Origin: Ligustrum vulgare
Lineage: Eukaryota; Streptophyta; Magnoliopsida; Lamiales; Oleaceae
Direction of reading: 5' to 3'
DNA length: 64,000 nt
Assembly (NCBI GenBank): GCA_963555705.1
Contig: OY743170.1
Location: forward strand, 11,075,096-11,139,095
Part shown: positions 23,242 through 34,660 of the stretch, piece after piece
Position numbering within the stretch: the first letter of the stretch is position 1
How the letters are laid out: each line of letters opens with the position of its first letter
Translations under genes and position numbers: made by a program
Notes under the pieces: generated by a model
What the model was told of the DNA's origin: nothing
Seen by the model: the letters and a program-made list of their open reading frames with translations, nothing else
The model's database searches: none

Positions 23242-23294
<53 letters not shown>
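23238..23294. repeat. (AAT)n microsatellite
   Basis: About 19 uninterrupted AAT units. It produces a spurious poly-Tyr frame on the minus strand. Confidence 0.95.
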
Positions 23295-23295
<1 letters not shown>

Positions 23296-23419
23296 CCATC
23301 TTGCTTACATTGTCTTGACTAGCTCGAATAAGATAAAATGATTTCAATTTTCTCCAAATTGAAATAAAACGAGACAATTACCAAAAAACGAAAGAGAAAG
23401 ACAGGAGGTCAAAAGGCAA

Positions 23420-25100
23420 GACTAAACATCTAGTCAATGGAAACTTCCAGATCCCTACAAAGCTTATCATTCTCCCTACGGAGTTGAGAGTTTTCGCCCT
23501 CCTCTTCTTAGATACGGCTGTAGCCTTATCAAGAAGCGGCTGCACCGCCGTAACAACTTCTTTTTTCTCCTTATCACTCCTAGCCGAGCTGATCTAAAAC
23601 TTCTCCAAGTCACGAAGAACTTTTTCCTCCATCACCAACATCTGCACAAAGTGGAAGATAAAATCTATCTGCTGAGAAATAACTACGCGGTATAAAAACA
23701 AAGCAAAAATAATACAAACAAATATGGGTGCATACCCGTCACTAATGCATATACATAAGGCGTCGCATGGTAGCGGCCCCCTTGCCTTCAAGGCCTTCAA
23801 CAATCTTTTCGTTCACACAACCTTGCATAACCTCGACCTTAACCACCGAGTCTATAGAAGGAAACTTAAACTCCTTGATAGAAGGAGGAGCGTTGTCCCG
23901 AATGACAGGGTCACCATAAGAGAGACTGTTGCAGCCTCAGCTCCCCTTTTCGCTTTTCCAAACACGTTCTTTCTTTTTAGATGAGGTGAGCTTTCATCTA
24001 CATCGGTGAATTCAGCCTCATACATTGTACCCCCAAGATTAAACTTCATTCCTACAAGAGTTGACAAGTGTTTGGAAAACTTAAACATGCGCACAAAATA
24101 CATGGAGCAGGAGGAACAAAAAATGACAGGGGCTCAAGGAAGAAATGCTAATGCATAAATTATATAATGAGAAGAAAATTATTCAATTAGCCAACCATTA
24201 AGAACCCCTATGCTAGCACGTAACAAATTTTCTTTCTATAGTACCTCGCTCATACGCACCCCTAGAGCACTCATATTTAAGAACTTATCTAGGCAAACCA
24301 TCAACTCATGATCAATCTCTTGAGGCTCGTTAAATAACTTGCATAATGGAGTACGCCAACATGTTTTGAAGGGAAACCCCCCCTCAACAGGTCACACAAA
24401 GAAAAAACGTGTTTTCCAACTACTATTGGAGTTGGAAAGTGTGGTGTCAATACGTCTACCTTAAATTGCAGGTATGCATAGCAGTTGCTCACACTGACTA
24501 AATACATGTCAAACACACTTCTGAAAAGCCTAAAAAAAAGGCTCAATATCGTTTGTCAAACACATGTATAGGAAATAAGTGGCAACACACCATGAATTAG
24601 GGGTTAATACTTAATTGACCAGGGGTAATATGAAATTCATTGAATAAAGAAACAAATAGAGGATGAAAAGGGAACCTCAACCCAATAGTCATACTATCGC
24701 GATAGACAACCACCTCCCTAGGGTCTGGCCTTGGTATCCGCTCAACACTATTAGGGACCCGACATATATAATCAGAGGATAACTCGTACTTTTTTAGCAT
24801 TCTTTCCAAAGTTTTTGGTTTGTAAACACTGTCATCCAATGCAAGATCTAACTCCAACATCCCACAGTCGCACGGACGCCTCAATTGAACATTTAATCGA
24901 ATTGAAGAAACTGCGTCCAAATACCCAACATCACCTGACGGTTCCCTCCCCTCCTCGCCCCGCCCCTCCCCTACCAGCCGAGGCCGAGACGAAGCACACC
25001 CCATAGGGGGCGCTCGCATCATAGCCTCGACAGGGGCTCCTCGCATGATGGTAGGGAGGCTCCCCACATCCCAATTCAGTGATGAATGTCCACTCTTCAA
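23420..25100 (-). pseudogene. antisense extra ORF (aORF) of the Tat-lineage element
   Basis: On the minus strand, 25100-24597 reads through RVPNSVERIPRPDPREVVVY, then RDSMTIGLRFPFHPLFVSL and FNEFHITPGQLSINP. This is the conserved start of the 'putative plant transposon protein' coded by extra ORFs of Tat-group elements. It continues after a stop at 24590-24301 with a family-like TPHFPTPIVVGKHVFSL, and near 24100-23600 with decayed coiled text. Position between integrase and the missing 3' LTR, and opposite strand, fit the known aORF arrangement. Function of aORF proteins is not established. Confidence 0.7.
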
Positions 25101-25329
25101 TTGGGGGATGACTATCCACTTTACCTACAAACAGCGTACGAGTGGATTGATATCTAACACTACTATTTCACTCCATACTAGAAGAATGACTATTAGACGT
25201 GGAATTTGTGTTATACATTGAAGTGGAAATGTGAAAAAGAAAAAATCAAAGAAAAGCTTGAAAAAGAGGCGAGATGTGAAAAATTACCTTAAAGTGATGG
25301 ACAACGATCTCAACAACCCAACCGAAGAT

Positions 25330-25405
25330 TAAGAAAAAAAAAAAAAAAGGACTCCAAAGGGACCGAAGATAAAAAAAAAAAAAAAAAAAAAAAGACTCCA
25401 AAGGA
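25330..25405. repeat. duplicated A-run segment
   Basis: Two A-runs of about 15 and 24 bases, each followed by 'ggactccaaagg'/'gactccaaagg'. A small local duplication around 'accgaagat'. Confidence 0.75.
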
Positions 25406-25479
25406 AGAAGCCACTACCAAGTTAAAAAAAAAATATATATAAGAGCAAAATGAACCCTTCTCACTCATTACATAGCATT

Positions 25480-26020
25480 ACAAATCATTACTGGTATAAA
25501 TTAGTCGACCTTATATTACCGATCATTACTGGTATAAATTAGTCGAACATTACATTACATTACAAAGTGCCTATTTTAAATTCCTGAATAATTAAAATAA
25601 TAGGTAACAACCTATTATTTAGGAAGAAATCGCGTGTGGAGTTTTTTTTAAGAAGATTAGAAAGTGTCTATTTTAAATTCTTGAATATAATAGGTAATAA
25701 CAGCCTCTTAAAAAAAAGATTACTATAATTACATTACATTACAAAGTGTCTATTTTAAATTCATGAATAATTAAAATAATAGGTAACAACCTATTATTTG
25801 GGAAGAAATCGTATGTGGAGTTTTTTTTAGAAAGATTACTATAATTACATTACATTACAGAGTGTCTATTTTAAATTTTCGAATAATTAAAATAATAGGT
25901 GACAACTTATTATTTAGGGAGAAACAATGTGTGAAGTTTTTTAAGGAAGATTAGAATGTGCCTGTTTTAAATTCTTGAAAAATGGATAACAACCTCTTAA
26001 AAAAATTACAATAATTAATT
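25480..26020. repeat. tandem repeat array, about 80-118 bp units
   Basis: The phrase 'acaaagtg(t/c)ctattttaaatt' recurs at about 25561, 25657, 25740, 25857 and 25950. Full units carry 'aataataggtaacaacctattattt'; alternate units are shortened. An extra pair of 'atcattactggtataaattagtcga' lies at 25484-25545. The pattern suggests a dimeric higher-order unit. Confidence 0.8.
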
Positions 26021-26263
26021 ATATTAATCAAATAATATATTCTCTCACATCAAATCCGATATTTTTCTAAACTTTTGGAAACAAAGTTGTGTAATATTAC
26101 GAATCATACGAAAAGCCGATATTTTTCAATTAAAATACATTACAATCAGATATTTGCGTAAATTTTCCAATTTCAACACACTTGTAGAGGCCCAAACGTC
26201 TTACATCATTTTAGTCTCGTTTAATTATTTTTGTTATTGTTAATTGACTTATTTTTTCTAGAA

Positions 26264-26304
<41 letters not shown>

Positions 26305-27105
26305 ATACAGATGTGTGGAAAAGAATTTATTAAAATTGCTAAATGTTGTCAAATTTACCATGAAAAATAATATTAATTAAACAACAAAACTTGAAAATTT
26401 TGTCACTTTCACAACCTAGAAAATTAAAATAATAAAAAATATTAAATTTCCAATTTCCAAAAAAATAAATTCTCAAGAATTCAATTTCTTGAAATTCGTT
26501 TTCTTTTCACACAAATTTCACCATCGCTATAAAACGAATCCTAACCATATTGATCTATTAGTGTTTGTACGTCGGTATAAGGATTTTAAAAAGTTTTAAT
26601 GGATGTAGACAACTGGATTAGTTTAATTAAGAGTTGTGATTATTTATTAAACTTTTTTATTAAATTAATTGGTAGGAAGAACCGTTCCTTTCAATAATTA
26701 TGTCTTCGTTCTGACAACTAATGTGATAAGATTGTATTTAATTCACTTGAACCCCATTATTGAAGTGTACAATATTTTGTCCCGTCGATCGTAAATTTGT
26801 TACATAATAATTGAACTTTCCTACCGGTAAGTCTTATTCTCAATAATATATATTTTTTGTAACGTAGTAGTAAATAAGGTTGAAAATACTATCTTTAGAA
26901 GGGGGACAAAAATTGAAGAATTCGTCTCCGTTGTTATAGATTAAAATCAGATTTTTGATGAATTTTAATAAAAATTGATAAGACATATGATTAAAAAGCT
27001 GTGAGACTCATGAAATATATGATTGAAATTAATTATTAATTTATCTTTAATAAAAATCTAATTTCAAACAGGACCATCTATACAAATTTTCCTTTACAAA
27101 ATGAA
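26021..27105. other. noncoding AT-rich DNA with MITE-like fragments
   Basis: No gene. It contains an (ATT)n run at about 26266-26303. The segment near 26330-26550 ends 'caccatcgctataaaacgaatcctaa' and resembles the right end of the MITE at 32832-33330. I could not fix the left end. Confidence 0.45.
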
Positions 27106-27118
27106 AGCAACGGTACTG

Positions 27119-27520
27119 GAGTCCGTTTGATTGCGATGGTGAAATTTTAGTGGAAAGAAAATGAATTATAGGAAATTGAATTCTTGAGAATTGAAAGTTT
27201 AATAAGTTTGATTGATTTAATTTTTCAGGTGAAAAAAGTTGATAATTTTTCAAATTTTATTGTTTGATTGATATATATTTTTCATGAAAAATAAAGCATT
27301 ATTTTACTATTTTAGTTTTAATTAATTTTTTTTTTTTTTTTAATTTTGTATACATCTGTATTTGATAATTTAATTAACAACAATAAAAAATAATAAACGA
27401 AACGAAAATGATTTTGGCGAAAAATCAATTCCCATAAAAGTTATAGGGAAATGAAAATAGGAAAAATTTCGAAAATTAATGAAAGCTAGAAAATAATTTC
27501 ATGAAAAACAAAGACAATCA
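27119..27520. mobile_element. MITE-like fragment of the 'gtttgattgcgatgg' family
   Basis: The left end 'ggagtccgtttgattgcgatgg' is related to the complement of the right side 'accgatttgattgtctttg'. The interior 'gtgaaaaaagttgataatttttca' is shared with the elements at 32832 and 46901. No clean target duplication is seen. Confidence 0.45.
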
Positions 27521-28023
27521 AATCGGTAAAAAGCTCTCTTCTAAAAAGCTCGTTTATGGTTACGTTTAGACATTCTTAAGTTTGGAACTCGATCTCTTCG
27601 TTTCATCATGTTTTACGTTTTTAGAAAAGCGGGGGTAAAGTCATTTATTGTTATTATCCACTAAGTTTTGAAGGGTCCCACACTAAAGACTAATTCTTCA
27701 ACGTGGCACCTCTCATTTAAAGAAGTAACGGAAACTGAACAACTGATGAAAAATGAAAAAGGTACAGTATGTGTACATACAAGGGTCCGTATGTATAGAT
27801 TGTGGGAAAGAACAAGCAGAGTTTCGTGTTGGGTTTGCTTTTTTCATAGATTATATACATACATAGATAGAGATAATTCACTTGCTTTTCTCAATTAGAC
27901 TTTTTTTTTTTTTTAATGCATCTTTTTCTGTTCAATTTCTCTTTTTCTTCCGAGGTTTCTGTTTGTTTCTGTGAGAATTTATTACGGCGGTTACATCTGC
28001 AGAAAGACGGTGGGTGGGCAATT

Positions 28024-28036
28024 TGTGTATATATAT
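28024..28036 (+). promoter_or_regulatory. TATA box of the 28111 gene
   Basis: GTATATATATAC lies about 75-85 bases upstream of the ATG at 28111, the expected place for a plant TATA box with a short leader. Confidence 0.55.
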
Positions 28037-28110
28037 ACAGTGTCCTCCTCGACCCAAATCCCATTCAGTATAGTTCAATAATCAGAGTGATTTTTTAGAG
28101 AAAAAGATTA

Positions 28111-29485
28111 ATGGAGGGTGGGAAAAAATCACAAACTGGTTCTTCATTTACTTCTGATCTTTTTGGCTCAAAGGATTCTACTTCTGGCTCGGTTTTCGGG
28201 TCACTCTTAGCGCCTCCTGATAAGGTACATAATTGATTATAATGGACTCGCTGGCCACTGCATTCTGTAGAATTCTGAGAATGAGTTGTTGCTAACTTTA
28301 CATAGATTTTCTAACTTTTTCCTGGGTTTTGTGGTTCAATTGGAGAGTTTAATGATTTTTATGTGAATTTAATCCTCCTTATTAGGTAAAAATCAGAAGG
28401 GAAATGGAGGGCTTTGTTCGATTTGAGTTTTCTTAGTTGAATTATATTAAACGAAATACATTTTCGTTGTCAAGCTGTGAAAATTTTATTCATCTGTGAC
28501 AAGCTTTGTGAAATGGAGATTTAATCCATCTATGATAATTCTTTCATTGATTCAAGCTCTTCGGACGGGAGTCCCTGCATTCATATGAATCTTGGAAGAA
28601 AGAAGACGCTGCAAATCAAAGTTGGAGTGGCAAGACTGGAGTCCTAAGTATGTAATTGAAGTTGAATTTATTGATGAACTCCATGAATGTTGATTATATA
28701 TTGCTTTTATATGTGTTTCTGTGCGCGTTTCCTTCTCTATGAAGCATAATTTTGCACTCTATGTTAACTGATACAGATAATGATGCTCCGAGCAATGAAG
28801 ACAAAAGCCAGAGCAGTCGAAGCAAGGACATCAATTCATATTTTCAGGAGGAGAAACCAAAACCGTGTAGTTATAGTTCATCGATATACTATGGTGGTCA
28901 AGATCTCTATACATCACCGGAGAGTACCCAGGGCTCTTTCTTTACAACTGTGAGTACCATTTACGACAATAAAAATCAAGGTTGATTTAAATCCCTTTTA
29001 AGTATATGAATAGTGTAATGCTAATGTTGGAATAATCATAGAGAATAGCTTCTTCTTTTTTCTTTTTTTTTTTTCCTTTCCCTTTACTGTTAGTGAAGTT
29101 TGATAGTGTTAACTTCTTTTCACTAAATGATCAGTTCACAGATGAGGCAGGAGATGACTCGGGCATGGCTTCGAGAGGCAACTGGTGGAAGGGTGGGTTC
29201 ATATGACTATTTATTCTGTGACATGATATCGTTGCTAAGAGCATCTTCAATACTACCTTCTACTTTAGATGTCTAGTTGACATGACGATGATGTGGAGGG
29301 GACGAGACAAACCCCGTGTGACACCATTTATAATAGAATGATGTCTGCAAGAATGTCTCTATTCTCCTCTTCTCTCTCTTGTCACATCCTATTTTGGAAG
29401 AAGATGTCTCCCATTGGAGGTGCTCTAAACTTTGCTTTTATTAACATGTCGGTTTTCTTTCTTGGTAGGATCTCTTTATTACTAG
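28111..29485 (+). CDS. plant-specific protein of unknown function, 5 exons, intact
   Basis: Exons: 28111-28224, 28557-28647, 28777-28949, 29135-29192, 29469-29485. They total 453 bases and give 150 residues with a TAG stop; every junction keeps phase and has GT/AG borders. The start is the first ATG after a TATA box and begins MEGGKKSQTGSSFTSDLFGS. The middle is polar and Ser-rich. Conserved-looking blocks are SSSIYYGGQDLYTSPE and the extreme end SASRGNWWxGSLYY-like (here MASRGNWWKGSLYY). I recall this combination from a small family present across flowering plants, with no known biochemical role. No membrane segment or signal peptide is visible; it is probably soluble. The last exon codes only a few residues, and recognising it depends on the conserved SLYY end. 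Confidence 0.85.
29239..29425. mobile_element. Tourist-like MITE in intron 4, TSD TAA
   Basis: The left end GAGCATCTTCAATA and the complement of the right end (GAGCACCTCCAATG) match. TAA flanks both sides (29236-29238 and 29426-29428). The element is 187 bp long, lies wholly within the last intron of the 28111 gene and leaves both splice sites untouched. Confidence 0.8.
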
Positions 29486-29900
29486 CTGATCATCACCAAG
29501 GCATGTGAATTTGCTAAATACTTATACCCTAGGTATTTATCATCAAAGTTCTGACCAAAGGTTTATTGCTACATTTTCATTTCGTCGATTTCTTTATTGA
29601 CGATCGAGAGATTGTTTCCTTTTTCGAGGGCCGTTTATCTTGATGATTGATTCAATTAATTGTCCTTATTTTGCTGCAGGAAGACATAGATAGATGTTGG
29701 GCAGCAGCAGTTTTTTTCCTACTTCCTGCAATAATGAATGGAAAAATAGATACAAAATACTAGCAGTTAGCCTTGCATTTGTTATGTCGAGATATAGCAA
29801 CTATTATAAGTAACTGTAGTTAGTAATGTTTTCCCTTTTACTATCTAGCCTGATATAATGGTATTAAACTTGGTGATTTTAGCCTTTTTGGCTGTAGAAT
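29486..29900 (+). other. probable 3' untranslated region of the 28111 gene
   Basis: After the TAG at 29483-29485 no further coding text fits. 'gaagacatagatag' near 29681 follows a good acceptor (TTTGCTGCAG), so a spliced 3' UTR is possible. The end is inferred from the T-rich and 'ataatggtattaaac' region near 29860. Confidence 0.4.
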
Positions 29901-30845
29901 GTTTATATATTATTATGCTCGTCTATCTTGTTATCACCATTTTTTCGATGGATATATATTATCCCTGCCCGTTTGGTTTGTATACATTGTGCTTATCTAT
30001 CTGTATACAATCTACCAAACATGTTCTTAGTATATGAATTTGCTCAAGTGCTCGTGACGGACACAACTATGGTGCTTGGGCCCCACCACTAATGTATGTG
30101 AGTCTGTGATGAATATCATAGTTGTGTCTATCATGGGCACTTGAACAACATCATCTAAGTGTATTGTCCAATAGAATAACCCATCTTTTAGCATATTTCA
30201 AGGATAACAACAAATTTGATTGTGGAAATATGGACCACTACTATCGTTGTTTAAATGAAGAGATGATGATTTATGTTGCTTTGGGTTGTGTTTGACGCCG
30301 CTTTGGAATCTAGTAAACTTTGTTGCAAGATTGAGATAAAGATTGGATGGGATTAAATCACGTTGAAAATATTGAAGTGATAAGAGGAAATTGAGAGTAA
30401 CAATGAGTAATGAGGTTGAATATTGCCCAACTCCCATCTATTTCTTGATTGTTGTCGTGGGTTCTATCCAATTTCTTGGTAGATATGAGATATCCATCAT
30501 TAGATAGAGTTTGGTAGTTAAATAGTAAAAATTATCTTCGCGAAATGTAAAGGTTGTTCCTTTCATTGACGTGAACGTTTGAGTCATGTAAAAGTAAGAA
30601 TGTCATGTAGGAAGAAATTCTCAAGTCATCGTGAAATAAATAGAAACCTCTCAAAAACACGGGAACCTTGTGCGAACCAAAAGGGCAGGTTTGCTCCTCC
30701 CACCTGTGAAAGAAGACCTTCAATGGTGGTTCGTCGTTTGAAGAACTCCATGCCAGGCTTAGGTGGGTTCAGCTTTAATCACCTCTCACCTGCCGATATG
30801 AACGGTGGACCTTTTACCTTGAAAAAGAATCCACCTCCCTTTTCT
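29901..30845. other. noncoding, no gene recognised
   Basis: Intergenic DNA between the 28111 gene and the copia relic. Open frames here have no recognisable family signal. The segments 'gtgctcgtgacggacacaac' (near 30049) and 'catagttgtgtctatcatgggcac' (near 30117) form an imperfect inverted pair about 70 bases apart, possibly a small foldback element. Confidence 0.4.
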
Positions 30846-31550
30846 TGTTGGAAAAAAAATCAATTTTTCCACCTTAAATCAACCAATACAGTGAAAACAC
30901 TTAACATAAATAACTGGACAAGAGAAAACAAGAAATTTAATGTGATCCAACTGACTTTTCGACACTACGTGAGAAGATCATTTTTATTAATAAGAAAAAT
31001 AAATAACTCAATGCAATATTTTTTTAACCTTACAACTTCTCTTTACATGAATTAAGAACAACAAACGTAGCCTCTCGGGCATAGTTCAATTGACAAAGAC
31101 TGAAATGACATAAAATCTGTCACGTTGGTAGTCACAAGGTGGGAGATCGAATCCTGAAAAATGTTTTCAATTTGATCTTTCTTGTGGTGGAAATCAGTTG
31201 ATAAGTTTCAGATCCTGACTAACTGAAGTACATCTTGCGATTTACCTCCTCCACAAAGTTTTAGGGACGAGACAGTAAAGACCGTCAACGTTGCTTTTCA
31301 ACTTTTTTTTTTTTTTCCCAAGAAAAATAAACGTATTTTCTTTCTCCCTCCTTCCCCCTAACTTTCTCGGTTCCAGAGTTCTTTTCTAAATTAAGACAAG
31401 ACACTGCCTACTCTCTCACAAACTACACAGAGCAGCCACCTGTTCTTAATTTACTGCTGCACCTTATTTTTCACACTTGGCTTCACGCACACAGCTCAAG
31501 CTACCCTCTCTCTAACAATTTTATGGCTTCACCTCTCCTCTTCAATCTGC
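30846..31550 (-). repeat. 3' LTR of a Ty1/copia relic, carrying a SINE
   Basis: It matches the right LTR (34661-35268) in order: 'ccaccttaaatcaa..ataactggac', 'attaataagaaaaataaat', 'cttctct', 'ctaaattaaga', 'cttcacgcacacagct', 'cacctctcctcttca'. The main length difference is the SINE at 31072-31286. Because gag reads on the minus strand, this left copy is the 3' LTR. Edges are approximate. Confidence 0.75.
31072..31286 (+). mobile_element. tRNA-derived SINE inside an LTR
   Basis: The head GGCATAGTTCAATTGACAAAG is tRNA-like (A box), and GGGAGATCGAATCC is a B box about 65 bases on. An 8-base near-duplicate (AACGTAGC at 31064-31071, AACGTTGC at 31287-31294) flanks it. The partner LTR lacks the segment, which shows it is an insertion. 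Confidence 0.75.
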
Positions 31551-32831
31551 GCGTATATATAAGCATGTGTTTTGTTTAAAAAGAATTTATCTAATTGAAT
31601 AGTAATATTTAGGAAAATGTGGAATTAAGCGCCTTTTTTTTTTAATTTTTCTCATTTTCCTATCATACTCAATTTCAATTATTCATTAAAAGTTAAGTTC
31701 ACAATATTTGACTTTTCAATTAAATCTCAACAATCAATTCTCCTAAAAATCATTATTCATTTTAAAATAAATCTTTTTAAAAAACACAAAACACACAATA
31801 AAAAGTAAGAATTTTTTATGAGTTTATGTGTAATATTATTGATAAATTTTTGGTTAAAAATAAGAAAGAAAAAATGTATTAAAAGGGGTCAAATAGGGGT
31901 TTTAACAAAATCATGTGAAAAAGATTACCTAATTGCAATTTGGGTTAATTTCCTAATTGCATTAGGTTCTCTTAATTCTCTTCTTTATATAGCTCATATT
32001 TGCTGACAATTAAAATCAGATTTTAATTTAAATAAAAGTTGACAAATTCATTTTAATCACGTATTTTATAGGACTAACAACTCTTCGACCACATATCTCA
32101 TCCGCTTTTATTAAAATATATTAAAACTCTAATTTTAATATATATCAAACATGGGTATAATAATACCAACAGTATTATTGACGTCACTTTTTGGCGCAAA
32201 ACTAGTCAACAAGAATGTAAAGTATGATTTTGACTTTTCACGTAGAAAAGTCTTGATTTTGGAATTTTTGGTTAAGTACACAAATCCTTCATTTTTAAGT
32301 TGAATTAGATAATAACAAGAAAATTATTCGTGCAAAGGGAATATCATATCAAAAGCGAACTGAATTTATGATGGAGTAATTTTAGTGCTCAGTTCGGTGC
32401 GAATCTGATAGTCAGGTTGGAATTTAATATTCAAATGACGAAAGTAAAAATAATTTCTTATATTAATTGCTCATAAATGAACATTTATACCTCTTATTTA
32501 TAGTAATATAGGAGGTGGAGACACAATTATTACAATATATCACGCCGTCAGGATGTGACTGACAATTGTGATTGACATATATCAAATGATTACACTAACA
32601 CATTACAAGTAATAATAATTACGAACACATAATTCGGCTGATCTGACCATTTTGCAGAGTCTCCATTTTCACATCGGTTTGGACTATTCAGGTCAGCTCG
32701 ATAAATTCACCTCATTTGCACAAAATCACTTCGCCTATTGAAATCACATCGGTCCTATAATTCACCTCTTAATTATTGTTATGACTAGTCACCATGATTC
32801 ATTGTCCCTGTTCTTGTCAGAGTGATTTTAA

Positions 32832-33330
32832 GGTTGCGTTTGATACGCAATATTTTTCATAAAAAATATGATTTTTCACGTGATTTCCCAACTTTACACT
32901 GTTTGGTTGTCTAAGTTTTCCCTGGAATTCGTTTTTCTACTTGCCTCGAAATCCGATATTTTCCTTATTTTGGATGAATTCATTTTCCAAGGGGGAGGAG
33001 GTTTTATTTTCCATGAAAAATCTTATACTATTTTCGTTACGTTTGATCCTTTTTGTTGTTGTTAATTAATTAATTTTTTTCTAAAAATTAACATTATTAT
33101 TATAATACAAAAATGTGAAAAAATAAAAATAATTTTTTTTTTATTAAAATAGATAAATTTTATTTTATTTTACATGGAAAATAATGTCAATTAAATAACA
33201 AAAGTTGGAAAATTCACTATTTTTTTCACCTAAAAAATTAAACACATTAAACTTCTTATTCCCAGGAATTCAATTACCTGAAATTCATTTTCTTTCCACC
33301 CAAATTCCACCCTCGCTATCAAAAGCAGTC
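32832..33330. mobile_element. Harbinger-like MITE, TSD TAA
   Basis: The left end GGTTGCGTTTGATACG and the complement of the right end (GACTGCTTTTGATAGC) match, and TAA flanks both (32829-32831 and 33331-33333). Body 499 bp, AT-rich. Related to the elements near 27119 and 46901. Confidence 0.7.
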
Positions 33331-33839
33331 TAAGATCACTTCGAGCTCCGTTTAGTGGTTCACCTCCTTAGTTATAAATTGTGTAGATCGTTGATCTCTT
33401 GACCATCAAAATCTATTTCCACCTCAGCTCGGTATACAACAAGTATTTTATTATTTTTCAACTTGGTATTATATATATATATATAATACTTTTCCTGTTC
33501 TTGCAAAATAGGAATTTTTTTATTCCATGAATTTGGTCAAACTCAATAATTTCCACATTGATCCAAAATTCTAATAAACATGAACCGTATTCAAAAATTC
33601 ATTAAATGTCATCTTTCTTTTGACATCTTTAAATTAAGTTTTTCAACTTTTTTGTCATAAACCACAGATCATGTCTTGGTCGCTTCAAAAACTTTATTAA
33701 TAGTAAAAGAATCCCCTCGATGCAACTCCAATCTGATAGCCCCACTTGAAATCATTTTCACCTTTAATTAACAGCACACAAAACATTTTTAGGGTCATAA
33801 CTATCCTCGACCTCATTCGTAGAATCTAAATTCTATAAA

Positions 33840-34613
33840 GTTTCTTTACCATTCCTGTACGATTCAAGTTGTTTCATCAATTCTTCACAATCTCTTCTAA
33901 TGTGGCCCCTTCTTGTGACAGTAGTAGTACTCCATGTCTCTCCTTGAACGAGATTGAAAACGACCCTTTGACCATAATTTCTTCACCACGATTCAACTCT
34001 ACCATATCTATTATTAGAAGTGGTCAACTGAACCCGATCACCATTCATGTTATCACTTGGCTTCTTTGTGTTGGTTGTCTCTAACAAAGAAGTCGAAATT
34101 TCATTCACTGTTAAATTAGATTTATCAACGAACAACGTGGTCAATAACCTCTCATATGATTTAGGAAATGAAGACAATAAAATAATTATCTTATCTTCAT
34201 CATCAATTTTCACATCACATTCAACAACTAAGTCACACATTTATTAAATTTATTCAAGTGGTCCCTAACATCAGTATAATCAATCCATTTTCAACTTATA
34301 TAATTGTTTCTTCAAATACTGAGCAAGGGACTCTAGCATATATAAATCTTTTTGCGTTATTCATAATCTAGAAGTAGATTTCTCTTCAAAAAACTATAAT
34401 TTACCTCGAGTTCAAGAGCTATCTGATTGTATTAACTGTCTTCGCTTCCTGTTCTTTCAAATCTACATTTTTCATCTCTTCTGGTCTCTTCTTACCTTTT
34501 AAAATCTTTTAAAGTCTATGTTACACGAGAACATCTTCAACTATACTTCTCCAAATATTAAAATTATTCTTCTCATCAAATTGCTCCACCTCAAACTTGA
34601 AATTCGTCATCAT
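33840..34613 (-). pseudogene. Ty1/copia gag
   Basis: Starting at ATGATG (34613-34608) the minus strand reads MTNFKFEVEQFDEKNNFNIW, the classic copia Gag opening, then VEDVLV, a stop, and KILKGKKRPEEMKNVD. Next come a broken segment with LESLAQYL, then KIDDEDKIIILLSSFPKSYE and LLTTLFVDKSNLTVNEI from the UBN2 region. Near 33900 a zinc knuckle is visible as YYCHKKG then, after a one-base shift, HIRRDCEEL; the first Cys of the knuckle is Tyr. Several stops and shifts make it non-functional. Confidence 0.85.
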
Positions 34614-34660
34614 CTTCGTAGTAATCTCAGACTTCGAACCTTGAGTTGTGATACCACTAC

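Larger units (their letters stand above)
14985..25120 (+). mobile_element. decayed Tat-lineage Ty3/gypsy retrotransposon
   Basis: Order on the plus strand: LTR-like region, primer site, gag, protease, RT, RNase H, a second archaeal-type RNase H, integrase, then an extra ORF in antisense. The second RNase H and the antisense ORF are the marks of the Tat group. Every domain carries stops or frameshifts, so the copy is dead. A 1412-bp solo LTR splits the protease-RT linker. The 3' LTR could not be located, so the right edge is approximate. Confidence 0.85.

Noticed and set aside
23186..23377. Tyr-rich open frame on the minus strand
   Set aside because: Produced by an (AAT)n microsatellite.
27668..27898. 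Upstream coding exon of the 28111 gene
   Set aside because: It lies before the TATA box and has no family signal; the ATG at 28111 fits the conserved N-terminus.
30579..31055. 158-codon open frame
   Set aside because: It runs from intergenic DNA into the copia LTR; composition is not protein-like and no family is recognised.
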